A stretch of DNA of 64,000 nt from Solwaraspora sp. WMMA2056 (GTDB lineage Bacteria; Actinomycetota; Actinomycetes; Mycobacteriales; Micromonosporaceae). A program made the translations under genes and the position numbers. Positions within the stretch are counted from its first letter, which is position 1; each line of letters opens with the position of its first letter. Positions 8,384 through 17,119 of the stretch are shown here, in pieces. The stretch spans positions 3,162,001-3,226,000 of the forward strand of contig NZ_CP128360.1 of assembly GCF_030345095.1 (NCBI RefSeq). Direction: 5' to 3'. The notes below the pieces were generated by a model. That model did not search any database, was not told the origin of the DNA, and saw only the letters and a list, made by a program, of their open reading frames with translations.

Positions 8384-10243
8384 GTGCATTCGGCACAGCA
8401 CGACAGCGGCGTGGCGCACCGGTCCCCGGTGGTGGCCTCCGGGTCCGGGTCGGCTCCGCGTCGACCCGTCGCGTCTCGCGACGCGTTGCAGCGGCGGTAC
8501 GGCAATCGTGGCGCGGGGGCGATCATCCAGGCGAAACTGAACGTCGGGCCGGTGGACGATCCGTACGAGCGGGAGGCGGACCGGATCTCCCAGCTGGCGT
8601 TCGGGTCGTCCGTGCAGCGTGCCCCGGAGGCGATCGGTCGGGTGCGCACGCCTACCGGTGGTGCGGCGGATCCTGGCCTCGCGCGGGCGGTGGACCGGGC
8701 GCGGGGCAGCGGTGGGCGGGCGGTGCCCGGCGGTGTGCGGGAGCGGATGGAGCGGGTGTCGGGGGCGGACTTCAGCGGGGTACGGGTACACGTCGGTGCC
8801 GAGTCCGATCGGCTGAACGACACGCTCGGGTCGAGGGCCTTCACCGTCGGCGCCGACGTGTTCGTACGCCGCAGTGAGTACCGGCCGGGCAGCGCGCGGG
8901 GTGACGCGCTGCTGGGGCACGAGCTGACGCACACCGTCCAGCAGGGCGCCGCCGGACCGTGTACCACCGGGCCGACGCCCACGGTGGGACCCGCTCTCGC
9001 GCAGCGTAAGTTCGGGTTCGAGCTGGAGCTCCATCATGTGCCGTTGTTCAGCCGGCGGGGCGGGGTGGAGAGCACGCCCAGGAAGAACGCCACGGCGGTT
9101 GCCAGCGGCAAACGTTTCGAGGCGCATGTCGACCACACCCCGGACCTGGACTCCACCGTCGTGCCGGATGCGCTTCGTGGCGCCGGCCAGCCGGCCCCGA
9201 TCCTTGAGCTCGTGACCGGACCGATGGATGAGTTCAAGGATTCCGAGAGCACGGTGCGTGGCGTCATGAACCGGCTCGTGCAGGTGGCGACGCACATCGA
9301 AAACCAGGCGCTCACGCCGAACACGAACGTGGCGCTGGACGGTGTCCCCGGCCTGACCGCGAACCCTGCCGGCGTGAATTTCGTCGGATACCCGAACGGA
9401 TCCACCGCCCCGGCGGGAACGCTGACGGGCGCGCACGCACATGTGCAGGCGACCTACGGACTGTCGGTCACCCAGATCAGCGACGAATTCGCCGACCGGG
9501 CAGCGCAGCCGACGGCGCCCGGGACGGGGCAGTACAGGTTGGCGACGTACAAGGTCGCCCTGGGTGCGGCCAACACCCGAGCTGGTGACGTTGTTCAGTG
9601 GATCCAGAACAACATCGATGACGACTACAGCGACGCGGCGCTTGCCGAGGCGCGCGGACTGTTCGCTCTCATCATCTACTATCTCACTGTCGGTAGAATG
9701 AACCGGTGGACCAGGCTGAACAAGAACCATGCCGGCATCTTTTTCTACAAGACGAGACTCTCCACGGTCAGAAACCAGATTGTCGATTCGTATCCCGAGC
9801 TCGAGGGGCTCTTTGGCAACGACGATCTCGTCGAGGAACTACTGCGGCTTACTGGGCGTGACTATGTGCAACCAGTCTTTCCGGGCATGAAGGAGCGGTT
9901 GGCCCCCGGTGTCGCCCTGGACGTCATGTGCGGCGAGTGGGTCGAGGGGGTCCTCGCCGGAACGGGCGACAAGGTCTTCGACACCTCCGCCAACGGTGGT
10001 GCGAACGCCGTTGAGCTGGTCACGCCTCGCGTCGGCCGGGGAGCCGCGCGGGGGACCGGTGTGGTCGTCGAGAACCGGCGGTTCGCCCAGACCGAGGGGC
10101 ACGCCTACCTGCATACGTACCAGCCCAACGAGTGGGCCGACATGGCGGTCCGGGTCCGCAACAGCCTGCGCGACAGACAGGGGTACGCGCAGAGGGAGGT
10201 CTCCAAGGCGGGAGAGATCTTCAGGGGGCTGTTCATCTCGTGA
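8384..10243 (+). CDS. DUF4157 eCIS effector with amidoligase-like C-terminal domain
   Basis: A 619-residue protein; GTG start behind GGAGGG. Residues about 105-190 form the DUF4157 (eCIS core) domain, with DFSGVRVHVG, the zinc-protease-like HELTH (179-183) and VQQ. This domain marks eCIS-associated cargo. The C-terminal part has an ordered set of motifs like the amidoligase/GCS2-type fold: FGFELE (210-215), ELVTGP (275-280), GAHAHV (349-354) and VVVENRRF (560-567). These resemble the GxExE, ELVSPP, G.HVHV and EFR motifs of that family. The assignment is an inference from spacing and motifs. Parts of the C-terminal region (about 9650-9850) are visibly lower in GC than the N-terminal half, as expected for swapped toxin domains. 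Confidence 0.75.
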   Translation: MHSAQHDSGVAHRSPVVASGSGSAPRRPVASRDALQRRYGNRGAGAIIQAKLNVGPVDDPYEREADRISQLAFGSSVQRAPEAIGRVRTPTGGAADPGLARAVDRARGSGGRAVPGGVRERMERVSGADFSGVRVHVGAESDRLNDTLGSRAFTVGADVFVRRSEYRPGSARGDALLGHELTHTVQQGAAGPCTTGPTPTVGPALAQRKFGFELELHHVPLFSRRGGVESTPRKNATAVASGKRFEAHVDHTPDLDSTVVPDALRGAGQPAPILELVTGPMDEFKDSESTVRGVMNRLVQVATHIENQALTPNTNVALDGVPGLTANPAGVNFVGYPNGSTAPAGTLTGAHAHVQATYGLSVTQISDEFADRAAQPTAPGTGQYRLATYKVALGAANTRAGDVVQWIQNNIDDDYSDAALAEARGLFALIIYYLTVGRMNRWTRLNKNHAGIFFYKTRLSTVRNQIVDSYPELEGLFGNDDLVEELLRLTGRDYVQPVFPGMKERLAPGVALDVMCGEWVEGVLAGTGDKVFDTSANGGANAVELVTPRVGRGAARGTGVVVENRRFAQTEGHAYLHTYQPNEWADMAVRVRNSLRDRQGYAQREVSKAGEIFRGLFIS

Positions 10244-10280
10244 CTGTGGCGGTCGGGACAGCCCGATATTCGTGTGGCGC

Positions 10281-10302
10281 TATTCACATTGACATGTGAA
10301 TA
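10281..10302. promoter_or_regulatory. Perfect palindrome between effector and structural operon
   Basis: TATTCACAT (10281-10289) and ATGTGAATA (10294-10302) are perfect inverted repeats around TGAC. The element is AT-rich in a GC-rich setting. It lies 38 bp after the effector stop and 140 bp before the cap gene. It lacks a U tract, so an operator is as likely as a terminator. The rest of the 200-bp spacer shows nothing definite. Confidence 0.5.
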
Positions 10303-10442
10303 ACCAGGTCAAAAGCCCTTTGTCCCGTCGCCCAGGATCCTCCGAGGCGGTGCGGTAGACGCCGACGCAGACGCTCGTGGGACGCCCGCCTGGTAGACCT
10401 GTCGACCGGCGCGAACGACGCAATTGAGGGCGGGACAGGGCA

Positions 10443-11036
10443 GTGTTTCACGATCTGGACGCATCGCTCGCCGCTCTCGTGCAGGGCGAGCTGGCGTTGC
10501 CCGGCATCACCATCAGCTTCGCCACGCCTGACGACCAGTTCCCGCCCTCCGGCGTCACCCTGCCCGCGATCGCGTTCTTCCTCTACGACGTGCGGGAGAA
10601 CCACGAGCTGCGGACCAACCAGTGGGAGAACACCCGGCAGGAGTCCGGGATGATCACCCGCCGGCGGGTGCCGGCCCGGGTCGACTGCTCCTATCTGGTC
10701 ACCGCTTGGCCCAACGACAGTGCACCCAACCCGGCTCAGGACGAGCACCGGCTGCTCGGCGACGTACTGCGGGTGCTGCTGCGCCACCGGGAGATCCCCG
10801 CCGACTACCTGCGGGGTGACCTGGCCGGTCAGCAGCCGCCGCTGCGCGCGATGGTCACCGCCGAGAGCCAGCTGCAGGGAATCGGCGAGTTCTGGCAGGC
10901 CATGGGCGGTCGACCCAAGGCGGTTCTGCACTACAGCGTCACGCTCAGCGTCGACGTGTTCGAATCCACGCCGGTCGGGCCCGAGGTGACCGAGACGGTT
11001 GTCCGGGTCGGCCAGGGCGTGGGCCACGAGTCCTGA
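10443..11036 (+). CDS. eCIS cap/tail-terminator protein (DUF4255)
   Basis: A 197-residue protein of the DUF4255 (Pvc16 N-terminal) family, which caps the distal end of contractile injection systems. Family features are the N-terminal FHDLDASLAALVQGEL, the IAFFLYDVRENHELR block and YLVTAWP near the middle, then LLGDVLRVLL. The start is GTG. It is the first gene of the structural run and stands 20 bp before the sheath gene. There is no signal peptide, as expected for cytoplasmic assembly. The length is typical. Confidence 0.87.
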   Translation: MFHDLDASLAALVQGELALPGITISFATPDDQFPPSGVTLPAIAFFLYDVRENHELRTNQWENTRQESGMITRRRVPARVDCSYLVTAWPNDSAPNPAQDEHRLLGDVLRVLLRHREIPADYLRGDLAGQQPPLRAMVTAESQLQGIGEFWQAMGGRPKAVLHYSVTLSVDVFESTPVGPEVTETVVRVGQGVGHES

Positions 11037-11055
11037 CGAGGGGGAGTACCCACAG

Positions 11056-12345
11056 ATGCCGCAGTATCTAGCGCCGGGCGTGTACGTCGAGGAGGTCCCC
11101 TCGGCGATCAAGCCGATCGCCGGAGTAGGGACCAGCACCGCCGGGTTCGTCGGTGTCGTCGCAGACGACGTCACAATGCCGCTGCTGCCCGGTCGCGTCG
11201 GCGTGACGGCGGACGGCACCCCCGTGCCGGCCGACTTCCACGTGGTGGCGCCCGCCGGCGAGGCCCAGTTGGTCGACGGCTGGGAGACGTTCAAGAACCT
11301 CTTCGGCGACATCCAGCCGGGCAACCGCACCCTCGCCCACGCCGTCTACGGCTTCTTCAACAACGGTGGCGGCCGCTGCTGGATCACCCGGGTCGCCGCA
11401 GCCGCCCCCTCCGCCCCCGCCGCCGACGACGCTGCCGATGACGACGACGCCGACGCCGACGCTGCCGCCGACACCGCCCCCGCTGCCGCCGACACCGCAT
11501 CGTCGGACGACGACCTGATCGACGCGTTGGCGACCTTCGCCGCGATCGACGAGATCGCCCTGGTCGCGATTCCCGGCGCGGTGAGCGACGCGGTGCAGAC
11601 CGCGCTGCTCGACCACTGCGAGAACCAGTACCTGCAGGACCGGTTCGCGATCCTCGACGGTCGGCAGACCACCACGTTGACCAAGGAAGCGATCCAGGGC
11701 GAGGTCCGGGACAGCAGCTACGGGGCGATCTACTACCCGTGGATCGACGTGGGCACCACCGACGCCGACGGCAACAAGGTGTACCAGCCGCCGAGCGGGC
11801 ACATCGCCGGGGTGTACGCCCGGGTGGACACCGAACGCGGTGTGCACAAGGCGCCGGCCAACGAGGTGATCCGGGGTGCGCTGGGCGTCGAGGCGCTGGT
11901 CAGCAAGCAGCAGCAGGCTGGGCTCAACCCGGACGACATCAACGTGATCCGCAAGTTCGGCGGCAACATCACGATCTGGGGTGCCCGTACCCTCGCCGGC
12001 AAGGATCAGGCCGAGTGGCGCTACATCTCCTCCCGGCGGCTGTTCAACTTCCTGCGTGAGTCGATCGACGAGGGCACCCAGTGGGTGGTCTTCGAGCCGA
12101 ACGCGCCGGAGCTGTGGTCGAAGATCCGGCGTAACGTCGGTGCCTTCCTGACCACCGTGTGGGCCTCCGGCGCGCTGGTGGGCAACACCCCGGAGCAGGC
12201 GTTCTACGTACGCTGCGACGAGACCGTCAACCCGGCCGCGGTCCGCGACGCCGGCCAGCTGGTGGTCGAGATCGGGGTGGCGATGGTACGCCCGGCCGAG
12301 TTCGTGGTGTTCCGGATCAGCCAGTGGGCCGGCGGAATCCAGTAG
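11056..12345 (+). CDS. Contractile sheath protein with acidic insert
   Basis: A 429-residue phage-tail-sheath-family protein, the main contractile sheath. It starts with the diagnostic YLAPGVYVEEVPSAIKPI. It contains AVYGFFNNGGGRCWITRV near residue 100, GVYARVDTERGVHKAPANE near the middle, and the C-terminal GALVGNTPEQAFYVRCDE and IGVAMVRPAEFVVFRI. Residues about 114-153 form an unusual Ala/Asp-rich low-complexity insert between sheath subdomains, probably a flexible surface loop. The ATG at 11056 follows GGGGAGT with a longish spacing. The gene is followed directly by a shorter sheath paralog. Confidence 0.95.
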   Translation: MPQYLAPGVYVEEVPSAIKPIAGVGTSTAGFVGVVADDVTMPLLPGRVGVTADGTPVPADFHVVAPAGEAQLVDGWETFKNLFGDIQPGNRTLAHAVYGFFNNGGGRCWITRVAAAAPSAPAADDAADDDDADADAAADTAPAAADTASSDDDLIDALATFAAIDEIALVAIPGAVSDAVQTALLDHCENQYLQDRFAILDGRQTTTLTKEAIQGEVRDSSYGAIYYPWIDVGTTDADGNKVYQPPSGHIAGVYARVDTERGVHKAPANEVIRGALGVEALVSKQQQAGLNPDDINVIRKFGGNITIWGARTLAGKDQAEWRYISSRRLFNFLRESIDEGTQWVVFEPNAPELWSKIRRNVGAFLTTVWASGALVGNTPEQAFYVRCDETVNPAAVRDAGQLVVEIGVAMVRPAEFVVFRISQWAGGIQ

Positions 12346-12358
12346 TGGACAGCCGGAC

Positions 12359-13525
12359 GTGACCGTGACCCACCAGGTGACACCCGGTGTGCACCGGCAG
12401 GACGTGTTCCCGCCGCCGCCACCGACCCAGCTCACCGGGGTGCCCGCTTTCCTCGGCCGGGCCGCCGCCGGCCCGTACACCCCGCAGCGGCTGACCCTGT
12501 GGCCGCAGTTCGAGGCGATCTTCGGCGGTGCGACCTCCGGCGACGCCCCGGACGGCTTCCTGGCCGACGCGGTCCGGGGGTTCTTCGACAACGGCGGGAC
12601 GATGTGTCACGTGGTCCGGCTGCCCCGGGCGCTGTCGCCCGTCGAGGCGGTGCAGGAGGGCCTGGCGACGTTGGACGACCTGGACGATGTCGACCTGGTC
12701 TGTGCCCCCGACATCGTCGCCGCCGCGCCGTGGCCGGTCGACAAGGATCTCGCCCCGGTCGTGCAGGCGCAGCAGGCGATGCTGCGGCACTGCCGGCAGC
12801 GCGGTGACCGGTTCGCGCTGCTCGACGGCGTCCCGGCGGTGGACCCGGCGGCAGTCGCCGAGCAGTCCGCAGCGCTGACCGGGGCCGACGGTGCCTTCGG
12901 TGCGCTGTACTACCCCTGGCTGGGCGCGTCCGGCACCGACGGGCGGCTGCGTCACCTGCCGCCGTCCGGGCACGTGGCCGGCGTGTACTCCACCGCCGAC
13001 CAGCGGGTCGGCGTCCACAAGGCACCGGCGAACACCGTGGTCGAGGGCGTCGTCGACCTGCAGGTGCAGCTCACCGCTGCCGAGGTCGGCACGCTGTACG
13101 GGCAGCGGGTCAACTGCCTGCGGGCGTTGCCCGGCCGGGGCGTACGGGTCTGGGGCGCGCGTACCCTCGGCGCCGACCCGGCCTGGCAGGACGTGACCGC
13201 CCGCCGCCTGGTCAGCACCATCGGCCGGTGGATCGAACAGTTCATGACCGGCCTGGTCCACGAGCCCAACGACGTCCGGCTGTGGGTGCGGATCATGCGG
13301 GAACTCACCGCGTACCTCGACGGGCTGTTCCAGCGCGGTGCCCTGCAGGGCCGCACGCCCGCCGAGGCGTTCTACGTCAAGTGCGACCACGAGACGAATC
13401 CACCTGCGGCCATCGAGGCCGGGGTGGTAGTGACACACATCGGAGTGGCACCGACCGCGCCGGCCGAGTTCATCACCGTTCGCGTCATCCACGGCGCGAG
13501 CGGGGTGACGGTCGGCGTGGCGTGA
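12359..13525 (+). CDS. Second sheath-family protein
   Basis: A 388-residue paralog of the preceding sheath protein, with the same landmarks: QVTPGVHRQDVFPP at the N-terminus, FFDNGGTMCHVVRL, GVYSTADQRVGVHKAPANT, RTPAEAFYVKCDHETN and the final VTHIGVAPTAPAEFITVRV. It lacks the acidic insert. Many eCIS loci carry two or three sheath-like genes; the minor ones may sit next to the baseplate or cap. The start is GTG at 12359; a second GTG two codons later is equally possible because no clear ribosome site is seen. Confidence 0.9.
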   Translation: MTVTHQVTPGVHRQDVFPPPPPTQLTGVPAFLGRAAAGPYTPQRLTLWPQFEAIFGGATSGDAPDGFLADAVRGFFDNGGTMCHVVRLPRALSPVEAVQEGLATLDDLDDVDLVCAPDIVAAAPWPVDKDLAPVVQAQQAMLRHCRQRGDRFALLDGVPAVDPAAVAEQSAALTGADGAFGALYYPWLGASGTDGRLRHLPPSGHVAGVYSTADQRVGVHKAPANTVVEGVVDLQVQLTAAEVGTLYGQRVNCLRALPGRGVRVWGARTLGADPAWQDVTARRLVSTIGRWIEQFMTGLVHEPNDVRLWVRIMRELTAYLDGLFQRGALQGRTPAEAFYVKCDHETNPPAAIEAGVVVTHIGVAPTAPAEFITVRVIHGASGVTVGVA

Positions 13526-13570
13526 CCGGTGCGGACATCAGTCGGTGCGGACAAACAGTGAGGTGCGGTT

Positions 13571-14008
13571 GTGGACAGACTCGACCCATACTTCGGGTAC
13601 AACTTCGCGGTGGAGCTCGACGGCATCACCCGGGCCGGTTTCCGGGAGGCTTCCGGGCTGGAGACCAGCCAGAACGCGGCCGAGTACCGGGAGGGTACGG
13701 ACCGGAACCTGGCGCCGCGCAAGATTCCCGGGCTGAACAGCTACGGTGACATCACGCTCAGCCGTGGCCTCACCAGCGACAGCAAGCTGTGGGAGTGGCG
13801 GCAGAAGGTGATGAAGGGCACCGTGGAACGGCACAACGTGTCGATCACCCTGCTCGACCAGCAGGGAAACCCGAAGGTGACCTGGAACCTGTTCGACTGC
13901 TGGCCCAAGTCGTGGAGCGGGCCCAGCCTCAGCGCGACCAGCGACGAGATCGCCGTGGAGCAGCTCATCCTCGCCTGTGAACGCATCGAGGTCGACCAGT
14001 GGAGCTGA
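13571..14008 (+). CDS. Inner tube protein
   Basis: A 145-residue protein of the phage T4 gp19-like tail-tube family, expected to form the rigid inner tube inside the sheath. Typical features are YFGYNFAVELDGITRAGFREASGLE at the start, a basic IPG turn, LTLSRG-like ITLSRGLTSDSKLWEW and a C-terminal acidic helix (EQLILACERIEV). The GTG start has GAGGTG 5 bp upstream. It overlaps the next gene by 10 bp. Confidence 0.93.
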   Translation: MDRLDPYFGYNFAVELDGITRAGFREASGLETSQNAAEYREGTDRNLAPRKIPGLNSYGDITLSRGLTSDSKLWEWRQKVMKGTVERHNVSITLLDQQGNPKVTWNLFDCWPKSWSGPSLSATSDEIAVEQLILACERIEVDQWS

Positions 14009-14385
14009 CCGGCGTCGCCGAGGCCCGCCGTACCGAGTTCCCGTTCACCCTGCCGCACGGCCTGGTCGCGCCGGACGGCACGGTGCACCGCGAGGGAACC
14101 ATGCGGATGGCCACCGCGCTCGACGAGATCGAGCCGATCAAGGATCCCCGGGTACGGTCGAACCCGGGCTACCTGGTGATCATCCTGCTGGCCCGGGTGA
14201 TCACCCGGCTGGGCGGGCTGGAGTACATCAACACCAACGTGGTCGAGAACCTCTACTCCGCCGATCTCGCCTACCTGCAGGACTTCTACCAGCGGATCAA
14301 CCTCAACGGGCACGCCCGGCTGCAGGTCGACTGCCCACACTGCAGCGGATCGTTCGAAGTGGAGCCACCCAGCCTGGGGGGATGA
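13999..14385 (+). CDS. Phage tail assembly-like protein with CPHC motif
   Basis: A 128-residue protein resembling the phage tail assembly proteins found between tube genes in eCIS loci: FPFTLPHGLVAPDGTVHREGTMRMATA, then a central hydrophobic helix (YLVIILLARVITRLGG). The C-terminus has CPHCSGSFEVE, a single Cys pair that could bind metal with a partner. The GTG start overlaps the tube gene by 10 bp and the stop overlaps the next start (ATGA), so translation is probably coupled. The role (chaperone or baseplate factor) is inferred from position. Confidence 0.75.
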   Translation: MELTGVAEARRTEFPFTLPHGLVAPDGTVHREGTMRMATALDEIEPIKDPRVRSNPGYLVIILLARVITRLGGLEYINTNVVENLYSADLAYLQDFYQRINLNGHARLQVDCPHCSGSFEVEPPSLGG

Positions 14386-14555
14386 CGCGCTACTCCCCGG
14401 ACCGGCTGCACGAGGAAGTAGCGTACCTGGCCTATCACTTTCACTGGCCTTATCACGAGATCATGCAGCTGGACCACCGGGAACGGCAGCGTTGGGTCGC
14501 GGAGGTCGCGCGGATCAACGAGCGACTCAATGAACAGGGAGGGGCACGGAGATGA
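14382..14555 (+). CDS. Small DUF6760-like eCIS protein
   Basis: A 57-residue protein whose ATG overlaps the previous stop (ATGA) and whose stop overlaps the next start (ATGA). It reads YSPDRLHEEVAYLAYHFHW, then a short helical end LDHRERQRWVAEVARINERL. It resembles the small DUF6760 proteins placed between tail-assembly and second tube genes in actinobacterial eCIS loci. The tight double overlap strongly supports it as real. The function is unknown, possibly a tail assembly factor. Confidence 0.75.
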   Translation: MTRYSPDRLHEEVAYLAYHFHWPYHEIMQLDHRERQRWVAEVARINERLNEQGGARR

Positions 14556-15094
14556 TGTCGACCGGGATTCCGCTCGGGCTCAGCTGGGCACCTGCCGCCG
14601 TCGGCAACTGGACCGGCCTGCGGCTGCCGGACCCGTTCCAGACCTTCAACTTCGCGGTGGAGATCGAAGGCCTGCTGCTCGCCGGATTCAACGAGGTCAG
14701 CGGTCTGGAAAGCCAGATCGAGATGGAGTCGGTCCGGGAGGGCGGAGTGAACGGCTTCGTCCACCAACTGCCCGGCGCGGCCACCCCCGCGCACCTGGTG
14801 CTGCGGCAGGGGCTGAGCCCACTCAGCGGTCTGTGGGGCTGGTACGACAACACCACCCGGGGCGTCATCCAACGCCGCAGCGGCACGATCGTGCTGCTCG
14901 ACCGGCGGCAGATCCCGGTGATGTGGTGGAACTTCCGCAACGCGTTGCCGGTGCGCTGGACCGGCCCGACGTTCAGCGCCAGCGGCGACGATGTCGGCTT
15001 CGAGTCGCTGGAGCTGGTGCACGAGGGCCTGACCAAGCCGCTGCTGGGCCAGGCCGCCGCGCTGGCGCACGGCGTGGCCGGCATGGTCGGCTGA
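14552..15094 (+). CDS. Second tube-family protein
   Basis: A 180-residue tail-tube-family protein with an N-terminal extension of about 27 residues compared with the first tube protein. It shares the pattern FNFAVEIEGLLLAGFNEVSGLESQIEMESVREGG and LVLRQGLSPLSGLWGW, and ends in a helical Ala/Gly-rich tail. In eCIS the second tube protein usually links the tube to the baseplate hub. GGAG lies next to the ATG, and the start overlaps the preceding stop by 4 bp. The next gene follows after 13 bp. Confidence 0.88.
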   Translation: MMSTGIPLGLSWAPAAVGNWTGLRLPDPFQTFNFAVEIEGLLLAGFNEVSGLESQIEMESVREGGVNGFVHQLPGAATPAHLVLRQGLSPLSGLWGWYDNTTRGVIQRRSGTIVLLDRRQIPVMWWNFRNALPVRWTGPTFSASGDDVGFESLELVHEGLTKPLLGQAAALAHGVAGMVG

Positions 15095-15107
15095 CCGGGA
15101 GCCTGGG

Positions 15108-16325
15108 ATGAACGACGACGACACGACCTTCGACCCGGCGCTGGTCCACCGGCTGGCCCGGCCGGCCCGCCGACCCGGCCTGATCGACCTGGGCCAGGCC
15201 CGGTCCACCCTCACCCGCCACCACACCATGCCGGCGGGTCTGCCACTGGCCGAGGTCGCTTCGCGCTACGTCGACCTGGCCACCCAGCAGCACGCCGGGC
15301 CGACGACACCCATCGTGTACGCGCAACCGGTACCGCCACCGTCCGCCGGAAGCCCTGCCCCGGTCGGTGCTCTGCCGACCAGCCCGCCCGCCGCCCCGGC
15401 GAACGCCGGGCCACCTGCCCCGGCGCACCCCGGGCCGGTCGCGGCGGCCCGCCGCCCGGCTGCCGACCCGGCCGGCGGATCGCCGGCCGTCTCGTCCAGC
15501 CCGGTGGTGTCGGCGCGTCCAGCCCGCCCGGCCGCCGCGCTGAGCCCGGTGTGGACCGCCACCGGTCCCGGGATCGCCGGCCCGGCCGTGCCGCCGGTGA
15601 CGCCCCGGCCGGGCGCCGACCGACCGCTGACCATTCAACGCAAGGTGGCCGCACCCACCGATCAGGGTTCCGCGCCACTGCCGGCCCGCCCGGCCGAAGC
15701 GCCGGCGTCCGCTGGCCCGTCGCCCAGCAGGCCGTCGCCCACCAGGCCGGCGGTGCCGACGGGCGCTCCAGGTGCCGCCGCCGGGTCGTGGACTCCCACT
15801 GCCGCGGGTCCGACGGTGGCCGGCTCCGCCGAATGGACCGGGCTGACCGGCGACCCGGGCCGGATGGCCAGCGGACCCCACCTGACCTTCCGCCTCCCAC
15901 CCACGGCAGATCCCGCCCACCGGCCCGCTGCCGGTGGGCCGTCCACCGTCGGGCAGCGCTCGCCCGCTGCGACGCCGTCCCAGGTGGTCACGGCGCGGCC
16001 CCCGGCGGCCCGACCGGCACCGCAGCTTCCGCTGGCCGCGCCGTCGGCGGCCGGCCCGCAGATCCGGTCGGCACCCGGCGCTCTCGGCGTACCGACGGCG
16101 ACCGGCGTACCGCAGCGTGGCGGCCGTGGATTCGGCTCGCGCGACGGCGCCGGGCCCCGGCCCGGCAGCTTCGGGGCCGCAGCGTCCGGGGCCGATCGTG
16201 GTGTGCCGCAGCCGCCTGTTCAACCGGCCGCGCAGGTCGACGTCGGGCAGGTCACCGAGCAGGTGCACGGCCGGATCATGCGCCGGCTGGCGGTCGAGGC
16301 CGAGCGTCGGGCGGTGCGGCGGTGA
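15108..16325 (+). CDS. Pro/Ala-rich disordered protein of the eCIS operon
   Basis: A 405-residue protein. Residues about 1-55 could fold (DPALVHRLARPARRPGLIDLG). The next 300 or so residues are dominated by Pro, Ala, Gly, Thr and Arg and must be largely disordered. The last 35 residues look helical (VDVGQVTEQVHGRIMRRLAVEAERRAVRR). The position between the second tube gene and the LysM gene, with a 4-bp GTGA overlap onto the latter, shows it belongs to the apparatus. A role as ruler, spacer or chaperone is possible, because no classical tape-measure gene is present, but there is no direct evidence. High GC and low complexity make homology searches unreliable here. Confidence 0.7.
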   Translation: MNDDDTTFDPALVHRLARPARRPGLIDLGQARSTLTRHHTMPAGLPLAEVASRYVDLATQQHAGPTTPIVYAQPVPPPSAGSPAPVGALPTSPPAAPANAGPPAPAHPGPVAAARRPAADPAGGSPAVSSSPVVSARPARPAAALSPVWTATGPGIAGPAVPPVTPRPGADRPLTIQRKVAAPTDQGSAPLPARPAEAPASAGPSPSRPSPTRPAVPTGAPGAAAGSWTPTAAGPTVAGSAEWTGLTGDPGRMASGPHLTFRLPPTADPAHRPAAGGPSTVGQRSPAATPSQVVTARPPAARPAPQLPLAAPSAAGPQIRSAPGALGVPTATGVPQRGGRGFGSRDGAGPRPGSFGAAASGADRGVPQPPVQPAAQVDVGQVTEQVHGRIMRRLAVEAERRAVRR

Positions 16326-17104
16326 GTCTCAACAAGGCAGGCCTGGCCAGCGCCGCGCTCGGGTTCGGCCCCGGCGGCGGCGGGTTGCAGAAACTGACCA
16401 TCGCTCACGACGGCACGGACTTCGATCGCAACGGCCCGATCGAGGCGCTGTTCAACCCGCACGAGATCACCCGGTCGCGGTCGGTCAACTGGCACGCGCA
16501 CGAAAGCGCGGGCAAGGGCAGCGCCTGGACGTGGAGCGGGTTGCAGCAGGAGTTCGCGGCCATGCAGCCCGCGACGTTGTCGCTCGAGCTGTTCTTCGAC
16601 ACCTACGAGTCGAGGGCGGAGGCGTCCATGTGGGCCCGGGCCACCTCGCTGGTGACGCCACCCAATCCGTTCCAGACCGGCGACGCGACCGACGTCACCG
16701 TGCTGACCAACCGGGTGGCCCGGCTGGCCGAGTTCGACAAGGAACTGCACCGGCCACCGCTGTGCACCCTGTCCTGGGGGGCCTTCGCCGACATCTTCAC
16801 CGGCGTGCTCACCCAGATCAGCGAACGGTTCACCATGTTCCTGCCCGACGGCACGCCGGTGCGGGCGACCGTTTCGTGCAGCTTCGTGGAGTCGCTCACC
16901 GACGCGCAGCTCAAGGAGCGCGAGCTGCACTCCTCCGACGTGCACAAGACGTGGGTGGTGCGGCGCAACGACACGTTGCACAGCATCGCCGCCGCCGAGT
17001 ACCGGGATCCACGCCTGTGGCGGCACATCGCCTCGGCCAACGGCATCGTCAACCCACGTGACCTGCGTCCCGGCACGGTGCTGACCATCCCGCGGCTGAG
17101 CTGA
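16322..17104 (+). CDS. LysM-domain baseplate protein
   Basis: A 260-residue protein. Residues about 20-205 match the N-terminal domain of eCIS LysM proteins: FNPHEITRSRSVNW, LSLELFFDTYES, PPLCTLSWGAFADIFTGVLTQISERFTMF. Residues about 212-258 form a LysM domain (TWVVRRNDTLHSIAAAEY, then LWRHIASANGI and LRPGTVLTIP). In related machines this protein clamps the hub/spike at the base of the tube, with LysM binding partner proteins or peptidoglycan. The GTG start overlaps the preceding stop (GTGA). Confidence 0.9.
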   Translation: MSLNKAGLASAALGFGPGGGGLQKLTIAHDGTDFDRNGPIEALFNPHEITRSRSVNWHAHESAGKGSAWTWSGLQQEFAAMQPATLSLELFFDTYESRAEASMWARATSLVTPPNPFQTGDATDVTVLTNRVARLAEFDKELHRPPLCTLSWGAFADIFTGVLTQISERFTMFLPDGTPVRATVSCSFVESLTDAQLKERELHSSDVHKTWVVRRNDTLHSIAAAEYRDPRLWRHIASANGIVNPRDLRPGTVLTIPRLS

Positions 17105-17119
17105 GCGGAGAGTCAGACG

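Noticed and set aside
11068-12591. A 507-codon minus-strand frame opposite the sheath genes
   Set aside because: The plus strand encodes clear sheath proteins; the antisense product has no recognisable domain.
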